Made by a program: the position numbers and the translations under genes. A stretch of DNA of 41,306 nt from Anaerolineaceae bacterium 4572_78 (GTDB lineage Bacteria; Chloroflexota; Anaerolineae; 4572-78), in assembly GCA_002084875.1 (NCBI GenBank), contig NBMH01000084.1:1-41306 (forward strand), in the 5' to 3' direction. Positions 24,908-34,950 of this stretch are shown in pieces. Positions within the stretch are counted from its first letter, which is position 1, and the number at the start of each line of letters is the position of its first letter. The notes beneath the pieces are model-generated. The model ran no database searches and had not been told where the DNA came from. It was given only the letters and a program-made list of their open reading frames with translations.

Positions 24908-26495
24908 CGAACATAAAGGGCTGATTCCTTTTTATTATGAGTTTACCGAAGGCAAACGTAGCGGTAAGGAATTTTATCATGATTTTGCTACCCGCTTTTA
25001 TATGCAATTGCTCGGCTACTATAACCGAGATATTACATGGATAGAGGAAGGTATATCTCGGGATAAGAAATTAGTAGATATCAATATTCTCAAACGGGAA
25101 TTTGATAATTCGGCAATTCCATATAAAAAACAGATTAAGCGTAAAATTAATAATAGTCTTGAAATTCTTGAGGCAGATGATTTTCCGTTGTACGAATATG
25201 TAATACCTGCTGTGGCAGTACCACATGGCTTTGCCTCAGCCCATGGTGTTGCAGACCGAGTTGTGCAGATGATTGATGAATTTCAATATTTCAACATGTA
25301 CATTGATGCTGGGGTGGAAGATAAGCCATGCAAGGCATACATGGCAACCGCTGAAAGCCGACATGCTCCTCTGCTCATCACTGGTTCGTTGATGGGGGTC
25401 GTTGCTGAAGAATTGATGCGTTGGCTACCACAACGTTTCGGTGAAATGTATGTGCCGAAAATGAAGTCCGAAGAAAGTATTGCCATGACATTGAATTATG
25501 GTTCTATCTACGGGCATACCATCACCCCCGAAATTGCGGACTATATTTACTATATTACCAATGGCATCCCCGGCCGTATCATAGAACTCCTATCACCAAA
25601 AATTAACAAAGCTATGATTCATTCGATTGGTGATGTGGATAAGGCATTGGAGTTTGAGGTGAGCATTAAAGGCACCATCAAAGACGATTGGGATGATTAT
25701 TTAAAGATGGCAATGAATGAGGTAAATAATGTCAACATGCGACAGATGACTTATTTTCTGTGCAGAAATGAAGGAACTAGATATTCTCCCACTGAACTGA
25801 AAAAGGCGATGGCACTTAAAATTGAGGACTCACAACTTCGTCAAGATTTGGAATTGTTGTTCAAGTACGATATTATCGAATTGGATGGCGGACGCTATGG
25901 TGGAGTGTTTGACCGCACTTTGAAAAAGGTGCTGATGAAAAACTATAGTGATATTCTGAACTTGTCGGATGAAGAATTTGTATCATATTTCAAGAATGAC
26001 AACATGTTAGATTATTTGAAAGAACGAGTTGAACTGTTGGAAATTGGTTTGGCTGAAGCCGAGAATTTGCGGAATAAACTGGCAGTGTTACGTGGTGAAC
26101 ATAATGATTTGAAAGGACATTATTATAAACGAGAGGTACTGTTAGCCATGATTCAAGGTATTATTGATAACAAAGGTGGTTTGGTCAGGGACATTAGTGT
26201 CACAGCATTTACATCTACTCTCAATTATCATTTGGAAACAGGTGAGGAAATTGACATTGTTCTTGAAGGCGAACAAGTAGTTATCATGGCTGAATGTAAG
26301 AATTATCTTCCTCGATATCTTCACAATATCAGCAAAAAGATAGTAGATGAGTTCATGGACAAAGCTCGCCGTCTTCATCAATCTCGCTTTACCAATAAAG
26401 AATTCCGTTTAGGATTTTTTAGTCGTCATGGATTTGAAACGAAAATGGCAGACTATATTAATCAATGTGGTCTTGTGTGCAAAGTACATGAATAA
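24798..26495 (+). CDS. ATP-binding protein with C-terminal PD-(D/E)XK-like domain (DUF234/archaeal ATPase-like)
   Basis: A canonical Walker A, GRRKVGKS (18-25), and Walker B VVQMIDEFQYF (about 153-163) define a STAND/archaeal-ATPase-type NTPase. A winged-helix-like stretch (about 310-380) follows, then a coiled coil, and at the end a nuclease-like core: EIDIVLEG (Asp 486) and AECKNY (Glu 499, Lys 501). Same general architecture as the gene at 2000 but a different sequence family. Function unknown. It is translationally coupled to the following response regulator (8-nt overlap), which suggests a role in signalling or a shared transcript only. The true start may be at 24752 (see that entry). 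Confidence 0.75.
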   Translation: MALNLSSKKASRSIAFLGRRKVGKSLILERLYNILYSEHKGLIPFYYEFTEGKRSGKEFYHDFATRFYMQLLGYYNRDITWIEEGISRDKKLVDINILKREFDNSAIPYKKQIKRKINNSLEILEADDFPLYEYVIPAVAVPHGFASAHGVADRVVQMIDEFQYFNMYIDAGVEDKPCKAYMATAESRHAPLLITGSLMGVVAEELMRWLPQRFGEMYVPKMKSEESIAMTLNYGSIYGHTITPEIADYIYYITNGIPGRIIELLSPKINKAMIHSIGDVDKALEFEVSIKGTIKDDWDDYLKMAMNEVNNVNMRQMTYFLCRNEGTRYSPTELKKAMALKIEDSQLRQDLELLFKYDIIELDGGRYGGVFDRTLKKVLMKNYSDILNLSDEEFVSYFKNDNMLDYLKERVELLEIGLAEAENLRNKLAVLRGEHNDLKGHYYKREVLLAMIQGIIDNKGGLVRDISVTAFTSTLNYHLETGEEIDIVLEGEQVVIMAECKNYLPRYLHNISKKIVDEFMDKARRLHQSRFTNKEFRLGFFSRHGFETKMADYINQCGLVCKVHE

Positions 26496-28110
26496 TAAAA
26501 CCAACACATCAAAAGGAAATATTTTAATTGTTGACGATATTCCTGAAAATATCCGTCTTTTAGCAAGTACACTAAAAAAGCAGGGTTATAAAGTTCGTAA
26601 AGCAATCAATGGTTCAATGGCATTGACTGGAGTGCAGGCTTTCCTGCCCGACCTGATATTGCTTGACATCATGATGCCTGATATGGATGGCTATCAAGTT
26701 TGTGAAAAATTGAAAGCAGACGAACAAACACGCAATATACCTATCATTTTTATCAGTGCCTTAGATGATATGCTTGACAAAGTAAAAGCGTTTAAGGTTG
26801 GTGGAGTGGATTACATTAGCAAACCATTTCAAACTGAAGAGGTATTGGCTCGGGTCGAAACACATCTTTCCTTGCAGACCATGCAAAATCAACTGAATAC
26901 TAAAAACCACGAATTAGAGCAGTTGGTTGAACAACTTCATCTCCAAAATGCCCTGCTTAAAGCTCAACAAGAAGCTACTGTTGATGGTATCTTAGTGATT
27001 GATGAAAATGATAACATTTCATTTTACAATCGGCAATTTTTAAAGTTGTGGCATATTCCTCCTGAAATTGTTCAACAAGGCGATTATAATATACTTTCTA
27101 TGTATATCACATCACAACTTAAAAATCCCACTGATATTTTAACAGGAGCCGAATATATTTACAACTACAAGAATGAAATTATGTATGGTGAAATCTACTT
27201 AAAAGATGGTCGAGTCATTGAGCGGCATTTTGCTCCCATACTTGCACATGACAGACAAAATCATGGTCGAGTATGGTACTTTCGAGATATTACAGAACGT
27301 AAATCAGCTGAGGCTATCATCCAGAAATCTAATCAACGTTTAATCCAACTCAATCATCAAATGATGCATGAATTAAATCTAGCCCGTGAGATTCAAGCAG
27401 GTTTGCTACCACCATCAAATCCCAATATTTCCAATTTTGAGATAATTTGTTTTACCCAACCCGCTCGTGAAGTTGGGGGCGATTTTTATAGTTATCATGT
27501 ATTTGATGAAAATCATGTTGCGGTTGTGGTAGGTGATGTTTCGGGCAAAGGTGTATCGGCAGCACTTCTCATGGCGACTAGCCTATCTCAACTTGAGGCA
27601 TCGTTTACACTTGATTTAACTCCTGAAGAGCGATTAGCCCACCTTGACCATGCAATGGTGCCATACACCAAACAGCATCATCAAAACTGTGCCATGTGTT
27701 ATGTTGAATTAACCACCGTAGAAAACGAAAACTTGTCTAAATCAACAACATTGCAAGTGGTTAATGCAGGGTGCTTATATCCTTATGTTAGAAGAAAAGA
27801 TGGTTCAGTAATCTGGCTTGAGGTTGGCGGCATGCCCTTAGGTGTTGGACTGGGTGCTGAAGTAGGCTACCACACACTACAAACAGATGTATCAAAAGGA
27901 GACATGGTTATCTTGATGAGTGATGGCTTAGTTGAGGCGTACAACATGTATGACGAGATGTTTGGTTTTGAACGACTAAAAAATGCCATTAGCCAAGCTA
28001 ATAACAGAACTATCAAGACATTACTAGCTGATTTACAAAATGCTGTTTTAAGCTTTATTGATGAGGCTGAACCACATGATGATATGACAATTGTTGTGGT
28101 ACAAATATGA
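26488..28110 (+). CDS. Response regulator with PAS and PP2C-type (RsbU/SpoIIE) phosphatase output
   Basis: A receiver domain comes first (acidic pair 16-17, phospho-Asp 60 in LILLDIMMPDMDG, Ser 90, Lys 112), then a short coiled coil, a PAS domain (about 160-275) and a SpoIIE/RsbU-type phosphatase (about 300-540) with the metal-binding motifs GGDFY, GDVSGKGVSA, MSDGLVEA and DDMTIVV. Such proteins dephosphorylate anti-sigma-factor antagonists (STAS proteins) in partner-switching systems; no antagonist gene is visible nearby. Start: the ATG at 26488 gives MNNKTNTSKGN directly before the receiver and overlaps the ATPase stop by 8 nt, better than the frame from 26428. The cognate kinase may be one of the two histidine kinases in the window, but nothing shows it. 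Confidence 0.9.
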   Translation: MNNKTNTSKGNILIVDDIPENIRLLASTLKKQGYKVRKAINGSMALTGVQAFLPDLILLDIMMPDMDGYQVCEKLKADEQTRNIPIIFISALDDMLDKVKAFKVGGVDYISKPFQTEEVLARVETHLSLQTMQNQLNTKNHELEQLVEQLHLQNALLKAQQEATVDGILVIDENDNISFYNRQFLKLWHIPPEIVQQGDYNILSMYITSQLKNPTDILTGAEYIYNYKNEIMYGEIYLKDGRVIERHFAPILAHDRQNHGRVWYFRDITERKSAEAIIQKSNQRLIQLNHQMMHELNLAREIQAGLLPPSNPNISNFEIICFTQPAREVGGDFYSYHVFDENHVAVVVGDVSGKGVSAALLMATSLSQLEASFTLDLTPEERLAHLDHAMVPYTKQHHQNCAMCYVELTTVENENLSKSTTLQVVNAGCLYPYVRRKDGSVIWLEVGGMPLGVGLGAEVGYHTLQTDVSKGDMVILMSDGLVEAYNMYDEMFGFERLKNAISQANNRTIKTLLADLQNAVLSFIDEAEPHDDMTIVVVQI

Positions 28111-28140
28111 GGATTAAACCATGAAAAAATTACTTCAAAT
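28110..28140 (+). repeat. 31-bp exact direct repeat, right copy (gene-start relic)
   Basis: An exact copy of 24741-24771 begins at the last base of the PP2C regulator stop codon. It includes a gene start (MKKLLQ) that runs at once into a double-hairpin repeat, so only the beginning of a former gene is left. Confidence 0.95.
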
Positions 28141-28156
28141 ACGTGGGTCGCACAAT

Positions 28157-28260
28157 GAGCGAAAAAGCTTGCTTTTTCATGCCAAAGTAAGCCTTGAATA
28201 GTAGGGGCGTATGGCGGCCATACGCCCCTACTAGGGCTGTGTAATGCTAAAACAAAAAAT
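28157..28260. repeat. Composite repeat: hairpin core, 17-bp-arm palindrome and terminal module
   Basis: From left: GAGCGAAAAAGCTTGCTTTTTC (double-hairpin arm, reversed), then a near-perfect palindrome at 28199-28233 (arms AGTAGGGGCGTATGGC and GCCATACGCCCCTACT around one G), then AGGGCTGTGTAATGCTA matching the ends of the 36616 element. It lies between the convergent PP2C regulator and rpoC and can act as terminator for both. Confidence 0.8.
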
Positions 28261-28265
28261 AGATG

Positions 28266-31200
28266 TTACAATAATGATGCAATAACATCAAGGTTAATCA
28301 TTTCTGATTCTTCTTGGGATTGGTTGAACTCACTTTGTTCTGGCTGTAAGGTTTGTTTAATCCCATAGTGGGAAGCAAAACCCGTTCCTGCTGGAATGAG
28401 TTTACCGATAATTACATTTTCTTTCAAGCCATTGAGTCCATCAGTTTTCCCTTCAATTGCCGCTTGAGCTAACACATTGATAGTGTGTTGGAATGAAGAA
28501 GCAGATAAAAAGCTATTTGTTGATAAGGCGGATTTGGTGATACCGAGTATGACCGGCCGCCCGATTGCAGGTTGTTTGCCTTCCTCAACAAGCTCATTAT
28601 TTTCAGCCTGGAACAGTCGTCTGTCAACGATGTCGCCAGGCAGATAGGCACTATCTCGCGTACTACTGACCTGTATTTTACTGGTCATCTGTCGCACAAC
28701 AATTTCGACATGTTTGTCATGAATAGGTACACCCTGAGAACGATATACTTTTTGTACCTCGTCCACTATATATTTTTGTACTGTTTCACGTCCCATGACT
28801 TCTAATAAACGATGTGGATTGATGGAGCCTTGACTTAATGAGTCGCCTGCTTTAACTTCATCCCCATTGTTTACAAGTAAACGAGCTGAAGAATCAAGGT
28901 CTAGCTCATGCTCTTCTTTTTGTTGCCATGTAACGCGGACACGTGACCCTTTGATAAGAATATGCCCGCCTTCTTCTGAAATCAGTTCATTTTTTTCATC
29001 TTCTGAACGAGCTAGGACTGTATTTGGTGAAATATATTGTTCATCTTCAACCAAGATTGTCCATCCTGTCGGAATTTTATGGATTTTATGTCGCCGCTGA
29101 ATGGCAATAATTTTGATGGAACGGCTACCATCATCATGACTAATAATCTGTACTTTGCCATCTATATCAGCAATGACAGATTCTCCTTTTGGATTGCGGA
29201 CTTCAAAGAGTTCCTGAATACGTGGTAGCCCTGAAGTGATGTCTAAGCCACCTGCTACACCACCTGTATGAAATGTACGTAACGTTAGTTGGGTGCCTGG
29301 TTCACCGATGGATTGAGCGGCAATAATACCAACTGCCTCTCCTATGTCAATTAAGCCACCTCGTGCCATATCACGACCGTAGCATTGACTGCAAATACCT
29401 CTTTCCATCTCACAAAATAGAGGAGAGTGTACTTTAATTTGGCTTACACCAATTTTGAGAATGTTCTTAAGGTCGGTAAGTTCTAATAACTGTCCTTTCT
29501 CAAAAATAATCTCGTCAGGGTCAAGAGGGTTCATGATATTTTCTGATAGAACACGTCCAAATGCCTTTCCTCGAAATGCTTCGGATATTTCTATTTCTCT
29601 TACATCAGACACATTTTCTACTTTATCTATAATAACTTCAAGCCCACGCTGGGTACCACAATCGTCATCGTTAATGATTACATCTTGTGCTACATCAACT
29701 AAACGTCGTGTGAGATACCCCGCATCAGCCGTTCGGAGTGCCGTATCAGCTAAGCCTTTACGTGAGCCATGCGTTGAAATAAAATACTCAAGGGTGGTTA
29801 ATCCTTCACGAAAGTTAGACCGAATTGGTAGTGGAATAATACGCCCGTTCGGGTCAGCCATCAGACCTCTCATTCCTGCCAATTGTCGAATAGGATTGAA
29901 GCCTCCTTTTGTGGCTCCCGAATCAGCCATGATGCGAATTGGGCTATCATCACTAATTGCTTTACCAACTTCCTTAGTTACCCTATTTGTGGCTTCTTGC
30001 CACAGTTCAACTATTTTGACATACTGCTCATTATCGGTCATATAGCCACGCCGAAACATCTTATCAATTTGCTCAACTTCCTCTGATGTATCCTCAACTA
30101 TTTTGTATTTTAGTTTAGGAATATTAATATCTGTAATCGCAATTGTTGTTCCTGACAAAGTGGCATACTTAAAGCCAATCGCCTTAATAGTGTTGGCTAA
30201 AATAGCTGTACGTTCTGAACCTAATACCTGAAAAGATAAATCAATCAGTTCTTTTAGGGCTTTTTTATCTAGTGGCTTGTTGAAAGCAAAACGAAGTTTC
30301 ATTGGTAAGGCTTCGTTAAAAATGGCTCGCCCAACCGTTGTTTCAATATAAGGATGTTCCATGGGTGAAAGCGACGTATTGATATTCTTCAGCACAATTT
30401 CGGCATGCAAATCAACCTTACCCAAAGAATATGCTAATGAAACTTCTTCAATACTGCCAAATTTCTTTCCCTTGCCACGTTGAAATCTTCCTGCCATTGT
30501 TAGGTAATAGATACCTAAAACCATGTCTTTTGTGGCTCCGATGACAGGAGAACCGTTAGCTGGTAATAAAAGATTTTTATTAGCTAACATTAGCTCTCGG
30601 GCTTCTTTAACAGCCTTTTTACTTAGAGGTACATGGACTGCCATTTGGTCACCATCAAAGTCGGCGTTGAATGCGGTACAGACTAATGGATGGAGATGAA
30701 TCGCACTACCTTCAACTAAAATTGGTTCAAATGCTTGAATCCCTAAGCGGTGCAAGGTAGGTGCCCGATTGAGCAAGATAGGTCTATCTTGAGTAATTTC
30801 TTCTAAGACTTCCCATACTTCGGGAAGTTGTTTTTCTAACAATCGTCTGGCACCTTTAACGTTGTTGGCATAGTTGTACTCGACCAATTTTTGGATGACA
30901 AACGGTCTGAAAAGTTCTAATGCCATTTCTTTTGGAATACCCACTTGATGCAGTTCAAGTGTTGGACCAACTACGATGACAGAACGTCCAGAGTAATCCA
31001 CACGTTTACCAAGCAAGTTACGGCGAAAACGTCCTTGTTTTCCTTTGAGCATATCACTTAAACTTTTTAGTTCGCGTCGTCCTCGAGAAGACACTGCTTT
31101 ACCGCGACAACTGTTATCAATAAGTGAGTCAACTGCCTCTTGCAACATACGTTTTTCATTGCGGACAATTACATCAGGTGCCCCCAAATCAAGTAGTCGC

Positions 31201-32540
31201 TTTAGACGGTTGTTACGATTTATAACTCGACGATAAAGGTCATTCAAATCGCTGGTGGCAAAACGTCCTCCGTCCAGTTGCACCATAGGACGCAAGTCAG
31301 GGGGTATAACTGGTAATACTGTTAGTATCATCCATTCGGGACGGTTGCCACTACCAAGTAAGCTATCAACCACTTTAAGACGTTTGATTGCTTTCTTCAA
31401 TTTTTGTTTGGAACGAGTGGTTTTGATTTCCGTATGCAAGTCTTCAAGCAATTTTTCCAAATCAAGATTTGAACATATTTCGTATAGGGCTTCTGCTCCC
31501 ATGCGTGCTGTGAAAACATTTCCCCACTGTCTCTCCATATCACGGTATTTAATCTCATTAAGAAACTGCATGGGCTCAATATTAAGAATTTCCTGACGGC
31601 GTTCTTCAATTTTGAAAACGATGTCATTTAATTCTTGGGTACTTTTATCTTGCATCGAATCAACCTGCTCTCGAATTACATGCAGTGTTTGGTCAATTTG
31701 TTTTTGATTCTCACCTTCATATTGAAATTTTTCTTCCTCAAACTCGATTTTGAGGTCGTCAAGAAACTTATCAACAGCTTTATTCAAACGCAAAAGATGT
31801 TCAGAAGTTACCTCTTGTCCCGCTTCAATAATAATTGTATCAGAGCTAGGTAGAACCATATCTTCTAAGGCTTGTTGCCCTTGTGATTGTTCTAATTTAG
31901 CTTGAAATTCCTGAGCGGATTTCATGACCTGCTCGATGTATTTAGCTTGTTCTTCCTTCATCTGTGCTACTTCAATTGTCTCTTTTTCTTGTAACTCCTT
32001 CGTTTCGCTGTCTAGCCTTTTTCTAAGTATATCAACGTTATCCTGAATATCTTTCTCAAGACGATTACGTTCTCGAGAAATTTCATCATCTAACTTTTTT
32101 ATCACTTTAATTCTAGCTTGTTCATCCACGCTAGTTACAATGTATTGGGCAAAATATAATACGCGGTCAAGGTTCCTGCGTGAAATATCAAGCAATAACC
32201 CTAAGTACGATGGAACTCGTCGAGTATACCAGATATGGGCTACAGGAGCAGCCAACGCGATATGTCCCATGCGTTCTCGACGAACAGAAGAGCGTGTTAC
32301 CATAACACCACACTTTTCACATGTAATGCCTTTGTAACGAACACCTTTATATTTACCACAATAACATTGCCAATCTTTTGTGGGACCAAAAATAGCCTCA
32401 CAAAAAAGCCCATCTTTTTCTGGACGCAAGCGACGATAATTGATAGTTTCGGGCTTGGTCACTTCACCATAAGACCAACTCATGATTAAATCAGGTGAAG
32501 CTAAACTAATTCGTAGAGCATGAAAATCTTTTACTTCCAA
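28266..32540 (-). CDS. rpoC: DNA-directed RNA polymerase subunit beta-prime
   Basis: All key parts are seen: the N-terminal zinc site (Cys 59, 61, 74, 77), the catalytic Mg loop [16 protein letters not shown] near residue 625, the bridge helix/trigger loop region ([19 protein letters not shown]... and [28 protein letters not shown]), and the second zinc site ([18 protein letters not shown]). An insertion of about 190 residues (approx. 140-330) is almost pure coiled coil; similar insertions are known in some bacterial phyla. Start is TTG at 32540, supported by AGGAGG 6 nt before it. Unusually, rpoB is not immediately upstream: a glycosyltransferase gene lies there, 227 nt away. The reading frame is intact over 1424 aa. 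Confidence 0.97.
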   Translation of the reverse strand: MEVKDFHALRISLASPDLIMSWSYGEVTKPETINYRRLRPEKDGLFCEAIFGPTKDWQCYCGKYKGVRYKGITCEKCGVMVTRSSVRRERMGHIALAAPVAHIWYTRRVPSYLGLLLDISRRNLDRVLYFAQYIVTSVDEQARIKVIKKLDDEISRERNRLEKDIQDNVDILRKRLDSETKELQEKETIEVAQMKEEQAKYIEQVMKSAQEFQAKLEQSQGQQALEDMVLPSSDTIIIEAGQEVTSEHLLRLNKAVDKFLDDLKIEFEEEKFQYEGENQKQIDQTLHVIREQVDSMQDKSTQELNDIVFKIEERRQEILNIEPMQFLNEIKYRDMERQWGNVFTARMGAEALYEICSNLDLEKLLEDLHTEIKTTRSKQKLKKAIKRLKVVDSLLGSGNRPEWMILTVLPVIPPDLRPMVQLDGGRFATSDLNDLYRRVINRNNRLKRLLDLGAPDVIVRNEKRMLQEAVDSLIDNSCRGKAVSSRGRRELKSLSDMLKGKQGRFRRNLLGKRVDYSGRSVIVVGPTLELHQVGIPKEMALELFRPFVIQKLVEYNYANNVKGARRLLEKQLPEVWEVLEEITQDRPILLNRAPTLHRLGIQAFEPILVEGSAIHLHPLVCTAFNADFDGDQMAVHVPLSKKAVKEARELMLANKNLLLPANGSPVIGATKDMVLGIYYLTMAGRFQRGKGKKFGSIEEVSLAYSLGKVDLHAEIVLKNINTSLSPMEHPYIETTVGRAIFNEALPMKLRFAFNKPLDKKALKELIDLSFQVLGSERTAILANTIKAIGFKYATLSGTTIAITDINIPKLKYKIVEDTSEEVEQIDKMFRRGYMTDNEQYVKIVELWQEATNRVTKEVGKAISDDSPIRIMADSGATKGGFNPIRQLAGMRGLMADPNGRIIPLPIRSNFREGLTTLEYFISTHGSRKGLADTALRTADAGYLTRRLVDVAQDVIINDDDCGTQRGLEVIIDKVENVSDVREIEISEAFRGKAFGRVLSENIMNPLDPDEIIFEKGQLLELTDLKNILKIGVSQIKVHSPLFCEMERGICSQCYGRDMARGGLIDIGEAVGIIAAQSIGEPGTQLTLRTFHTGGVAGGLDITSGLPRIQELFEVRNPKGESVIADIDGKVQIISHDDGSRSIKIIAIQRRHKIHKIPTGWTILVEDEQYISPNTVLARSEDEKNELISEEGGHILIKGSRVRVTWQQKEEHELDLDSSARLLVNNGDEVKAGDSLSQGSINPHRLLEVMGRETVQKYIVDEVQKVYRSQGVPIHDKHVEIVVRQMTSKIQVSSTRDSAYLPGDIVDRRLFQAENNELVEEGKQPAIGRPVILGITKSALSTNSFLSASSFQHTINVLAQAAIEGKTDGLNGLKENVIIGKLIPAGTGFASHYGIKQTLQPEQSEFNQSQEESEMINLDVIASLL

Positions 32541-32612
32541 GACAAACCTCCTTAGAAATCAAAAATAATTAACTACACATCTTGGTTTTTTGGAAATCCC
32601 AGTAGACAACGA

Positions 32613-32686
32613 AAAGGAGTGCAAAAGATTCATCTTTTGCATGCAATAGCTAAAGCTATTGTATTCCTGATTCTACCTCAATTCCC
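32613..32686 (-). repeat. Dispersed repeat, family 2 (matches 12215-12291)
   Basis: Reading the plus strand: GGAGTG, hairpin CAAAAGAT-TC-ATCTTTTG, ATG, hairpin CAATAGCT-AA-AGCTATTG, then TATTCC, and on to ATTCTACCTCAATTCCC. The plan (outer stem with two inner hairpins joined by ATG) is that of the GGAGCG repeats with different arm sequences. It lies in the 227-nt gap between the glycosyltransferase stop and the rpoC start. Confidence 0.75.
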
Positions 32687-32767
32687 AGAGTAAATATAAT
32701 GTACTTTAGCATAGATTACAATTCATGGCAAATAAGATTAGTGAGTTAGTGAATTGTAACCATAAAC

Positions 32768-33442
32768 TCATAAACTCATGCTACTCCAGTATGACTGCTT
32801 GTAAAAGATTTTTTTAATAAAACGGGAAAATAAATGAGTTTCAAAAGCATGCAGATATATTCGTGGTAGCACCTTTTCTGATGGAGATGAGGCACTTGCT
32901 AATTTTTGCATGGTACTGCTTTCAGTTGACATGCGGAATCGGTATTTTGCTTGCGGCACACGTATCAAGGCTGTTTTTTGAGCAATTATGCTGATATGGT
33001 CATGGTCGGCTACCAGCCCCACATCAGTACGATAAGGATGGCTTTTTTCTAAATGTGTGGGATACATGCCATTTGGATGAAATATCAAGTTAGTGTGGTT
33101 TTGTATCGCCTTGAAATAAACGGGGGGAGGAGCAAGCTCATCATCAGAATGAAGATACATAAGGTATGGCGATTGAACAAGAGCAATCGCTTCATTCAAG
33201 GCATTGTATAATCCTTTTGTTTGCTGAACAACAACGGTTGATGTGACAGATTCTGTCTTGATAATTTCGATGGTATTATCATCAGAACAACCATCAATAA
33301 TCAAATGAGCCACATTTACATGATTTATCTTACAGCAGGCAACATGCAGGGAACGAAGACACTGCTCCAAATATAAGGCAGAATTATATGTAGCAGTTAT
33401 AATGGTGATAGCTGCTGATTGTAATGGAATGAATAGTACCAT
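32768..33442 (-). CDS. Glycosyltransferase family 2
   Basis: GT-A fold transferases add sugars from nucleotide-sugar donors. The motifs are ITIITATYNSALYLEQCLRSL at the start, IIDGCSDDNT (donor-binding Asp), KGLYNALNEAI, and the metal-binding MYLHSDDE. The protein is short (224 aa) and the C-terminal part lacks a membrane anchor. It resembles colanic-acid-type WcaE-like GT2 enzymes that begin with TATYN and use KGIYDAMN, but the acceptor is unknown. I prefer the ATG at 33442, directly before the first beta strand, over the longer frame from 33493. It lies between rpoC and recF with no other sugar gene. Confidence 0.8.
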   Translation of the reverse strand: MVLFIPLQSAAITIITATYNSALYLEQCLRSLHVACCKINHVNVAHLIIDGCSDDNTIEIIKTESVTSTVVVQQTKGLYNALNEAIALVQSPYLMYLHSDDELAPPPVYFKAIQNHTNLIFHPNGMYPTHLEKSHPYRTDVGLVADHDHISIIAQKTALIRVPQAKYRFRMSTESSTMQKLASASSPSEKVLPRIYLHAFETHLFSRFIKKIFYKQSYWSSMSL

Positions 33443-33553
33443 AATTCTGGAGTCCTTATGGAGAAAGCCCGCAAAACCCACCAGCTTTAGCAATGGGATA
33501 TAGGTGGTTCTATCAGGAGCTGTTGATTAGGTAAAATATGCAACAGCCGTAAT

Positions 33554-34747
33554 TTAATTAAAAATATCTTCTCCAAATTGAGCATGCTCCAGCCGTCCAT
33601 TCTGAATCGTGTAGCATGTTGCATTTTGCCGAAAAGTTATATCATAATCATTCCAATCCGTTGCGGTTAAAAACGATTGGTCTACCAATTTGGTTAAAGT
33701 GGTAATTTGGGTGCGGCGTTCGCTATCCAATTCGCTCATGACATCATCCAAAAGCAACACTGGAGTATCACCACTTTTTTCTTTCATCAACTGTACTTCG
33801 GCTAACTTGGTGCTAAGAATTGCCGTCCGTTGTTGTCCCCGCGAACCGTAAAAGGCAATATCAACCCCATCAATCAAAAATTGAAAATCATCACGGTGTG
33901 GACCCAAAAGGGTCATGCCTCTGATGATGTCATCATTACGGCTAGCAAGTAATTGAGTCTTAAATGTAGCCTGAACATCATCGATGGGAGGAGCAGGTAT
34001 GATTTGCTTTTCATCGGCTGAATCGCCATGTGGATTAACTTTTGGCAAATAGGATAAACGTAATCTTTCTGATTCTTCCGTTAAATCTAAATGCCGCTGA
34101 TGAGCCACTGTCGCTAAAGTTAATAGAGCATCATGGCGGCGGATGATGATGATAGAGCCATGTGTTATCAATTGTTCATCCCAATAAATTAGTTGGTCAA
34201 TGCTTCGCTTGCCTTCGTTTAATTCTTTCAAAAGTGCATTTCGTTGACTGACCACTTTGTTATAGCGGCTCAAGCTACGGCAGTATTCAGAATCAATCTG
34301 ACACAGAACGCTATCCAAATAGCGGCGACGTGTACTCGGTGAACCAGTGATTAAATTAATATCTTCGGGGACAAACATGACTGTATTCAATTGTCCAATA
34401 ACATCCATTGCTCGTTTTTTGCTACCATTCAAGCGAATTTCCTTTTTAAATCGCTCATACTCTCGAATAATGGTGATAGCTAATTGCAACGTTTCATCAT
34501 GGCGTACAATGGTCACCTCCAGTCGAGCAAATGGCATGACATCTTCTTTCATGGTATGCCAATTAAGCAATTGGTCATCCTTGCGGGCATAAGTACTAGT
34601 TGTGGTAGATAGAAGATAGATAGCCTCAAGCAAATTCGTTTTGCCTTGAGCATTTTTCCCTTGCAACAGAATAGGCTTGGCAGGAAAATCAAGTTTAAGG
34701 CGGGTATAGTTTCTGTAGTTGCTTAAAATAAGGTTTGAGATATACAT
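33554..34747 (-). CDS. recF: DNA replication and repair protein RecF
   Basis: RecF is an SMC-like ATPase that helps load RecA at gaps and stalled forks. It begins with MYISNLILSNYRNY and Walker A GKNAQGKTNLLEA (30-42), shows FVPEDINLITGSPSTRRRYLD, the signature region GPHRDDFQF, and ends with Walker B/D-loop LLLDDVMSELD. Length (397 aa) is normal. The classic neighbours dnaA, dnaN and gyrB are absent here, which is common outside Proteobacteria and Firmicutes. Confidence 0.95.
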   Translation of the reverse strand: MYISNLILSNYRNYTRLKLDFPAKPILLQGKNAQGKTNLLEAIYLLSTTTSTYARKDDQLLNWHTMKEDVMPFARLEVTIVRHDETLQLAITIIREYERFKKEIRLNGSKKRAMDVIGQLNTVMFVPEDINLITGSPSTRRRYLDSVLCQIDSEYCRSLSRYNKVVSQRNALLKELNEGKRSIDQLIYWDEQLITHGSIIIIRRHDALLTLATVAHQRHLDLTEESERLRLSYLPKVNPHGDSADEKQIIPAPPIDDVQATFKTQLLASRNDDIIRGMTLLGPHRDDFQFLIDGVDIAFYGSRGQQRTAILSTKLAEVQLMKEKSGDTPVLLLDDVMSELDSERRTQITTLTKLVDQSFLTATDWNDYDITFRQNATCYTIQNGRLEHAQFGEDIFN

Positions 34748-34781
34748 ATTGGGTAATCTTGCATATTAATTATTCACTCAC

Positions 34782-34820
34782 ATGGTCACACAATGGAGCG
34801 AAAAAACTTGCTTTTTCATG
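34782..34820. repeat. Partial double-hairpin repeat, copy i
   Basis: CATGGTCACACAATGGAGCG followed by AAAAAACTTGCTTTTTCATG is the reverse of the right half of the element at 23533 (arm 2, CGCTCCATTGTG, CGACCATG). It lies in the 203-nt gap between the divergent recF and kinase genes. Confidence 0.75.
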
Positions 34821-34950
34821 TATAATAAAAACATGGAAAATAAAAAATGTCAAAATACGTGTCCAATATGTCAAATTGCCCTTGTCTCACATTAGTGCTA
34901 AAATAACTCAAATGATTCAATTCTGATTCCTAAATTCTAAACACAAAATT

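Noticed and set aside
29455-30045. Plus-strand 196-aa frame inside rpoC
   Set aside because: It is antisense to the most conserved part of rpoC, has no ribosome-binding site and no recognisable domain.
34794-34826. TATAAT in TTTTTCATGTATAATAAAAAC as kinase promoter
   Set aside because: No -35 box at a usable distance; the motif arises at the edge of the repeat copy.
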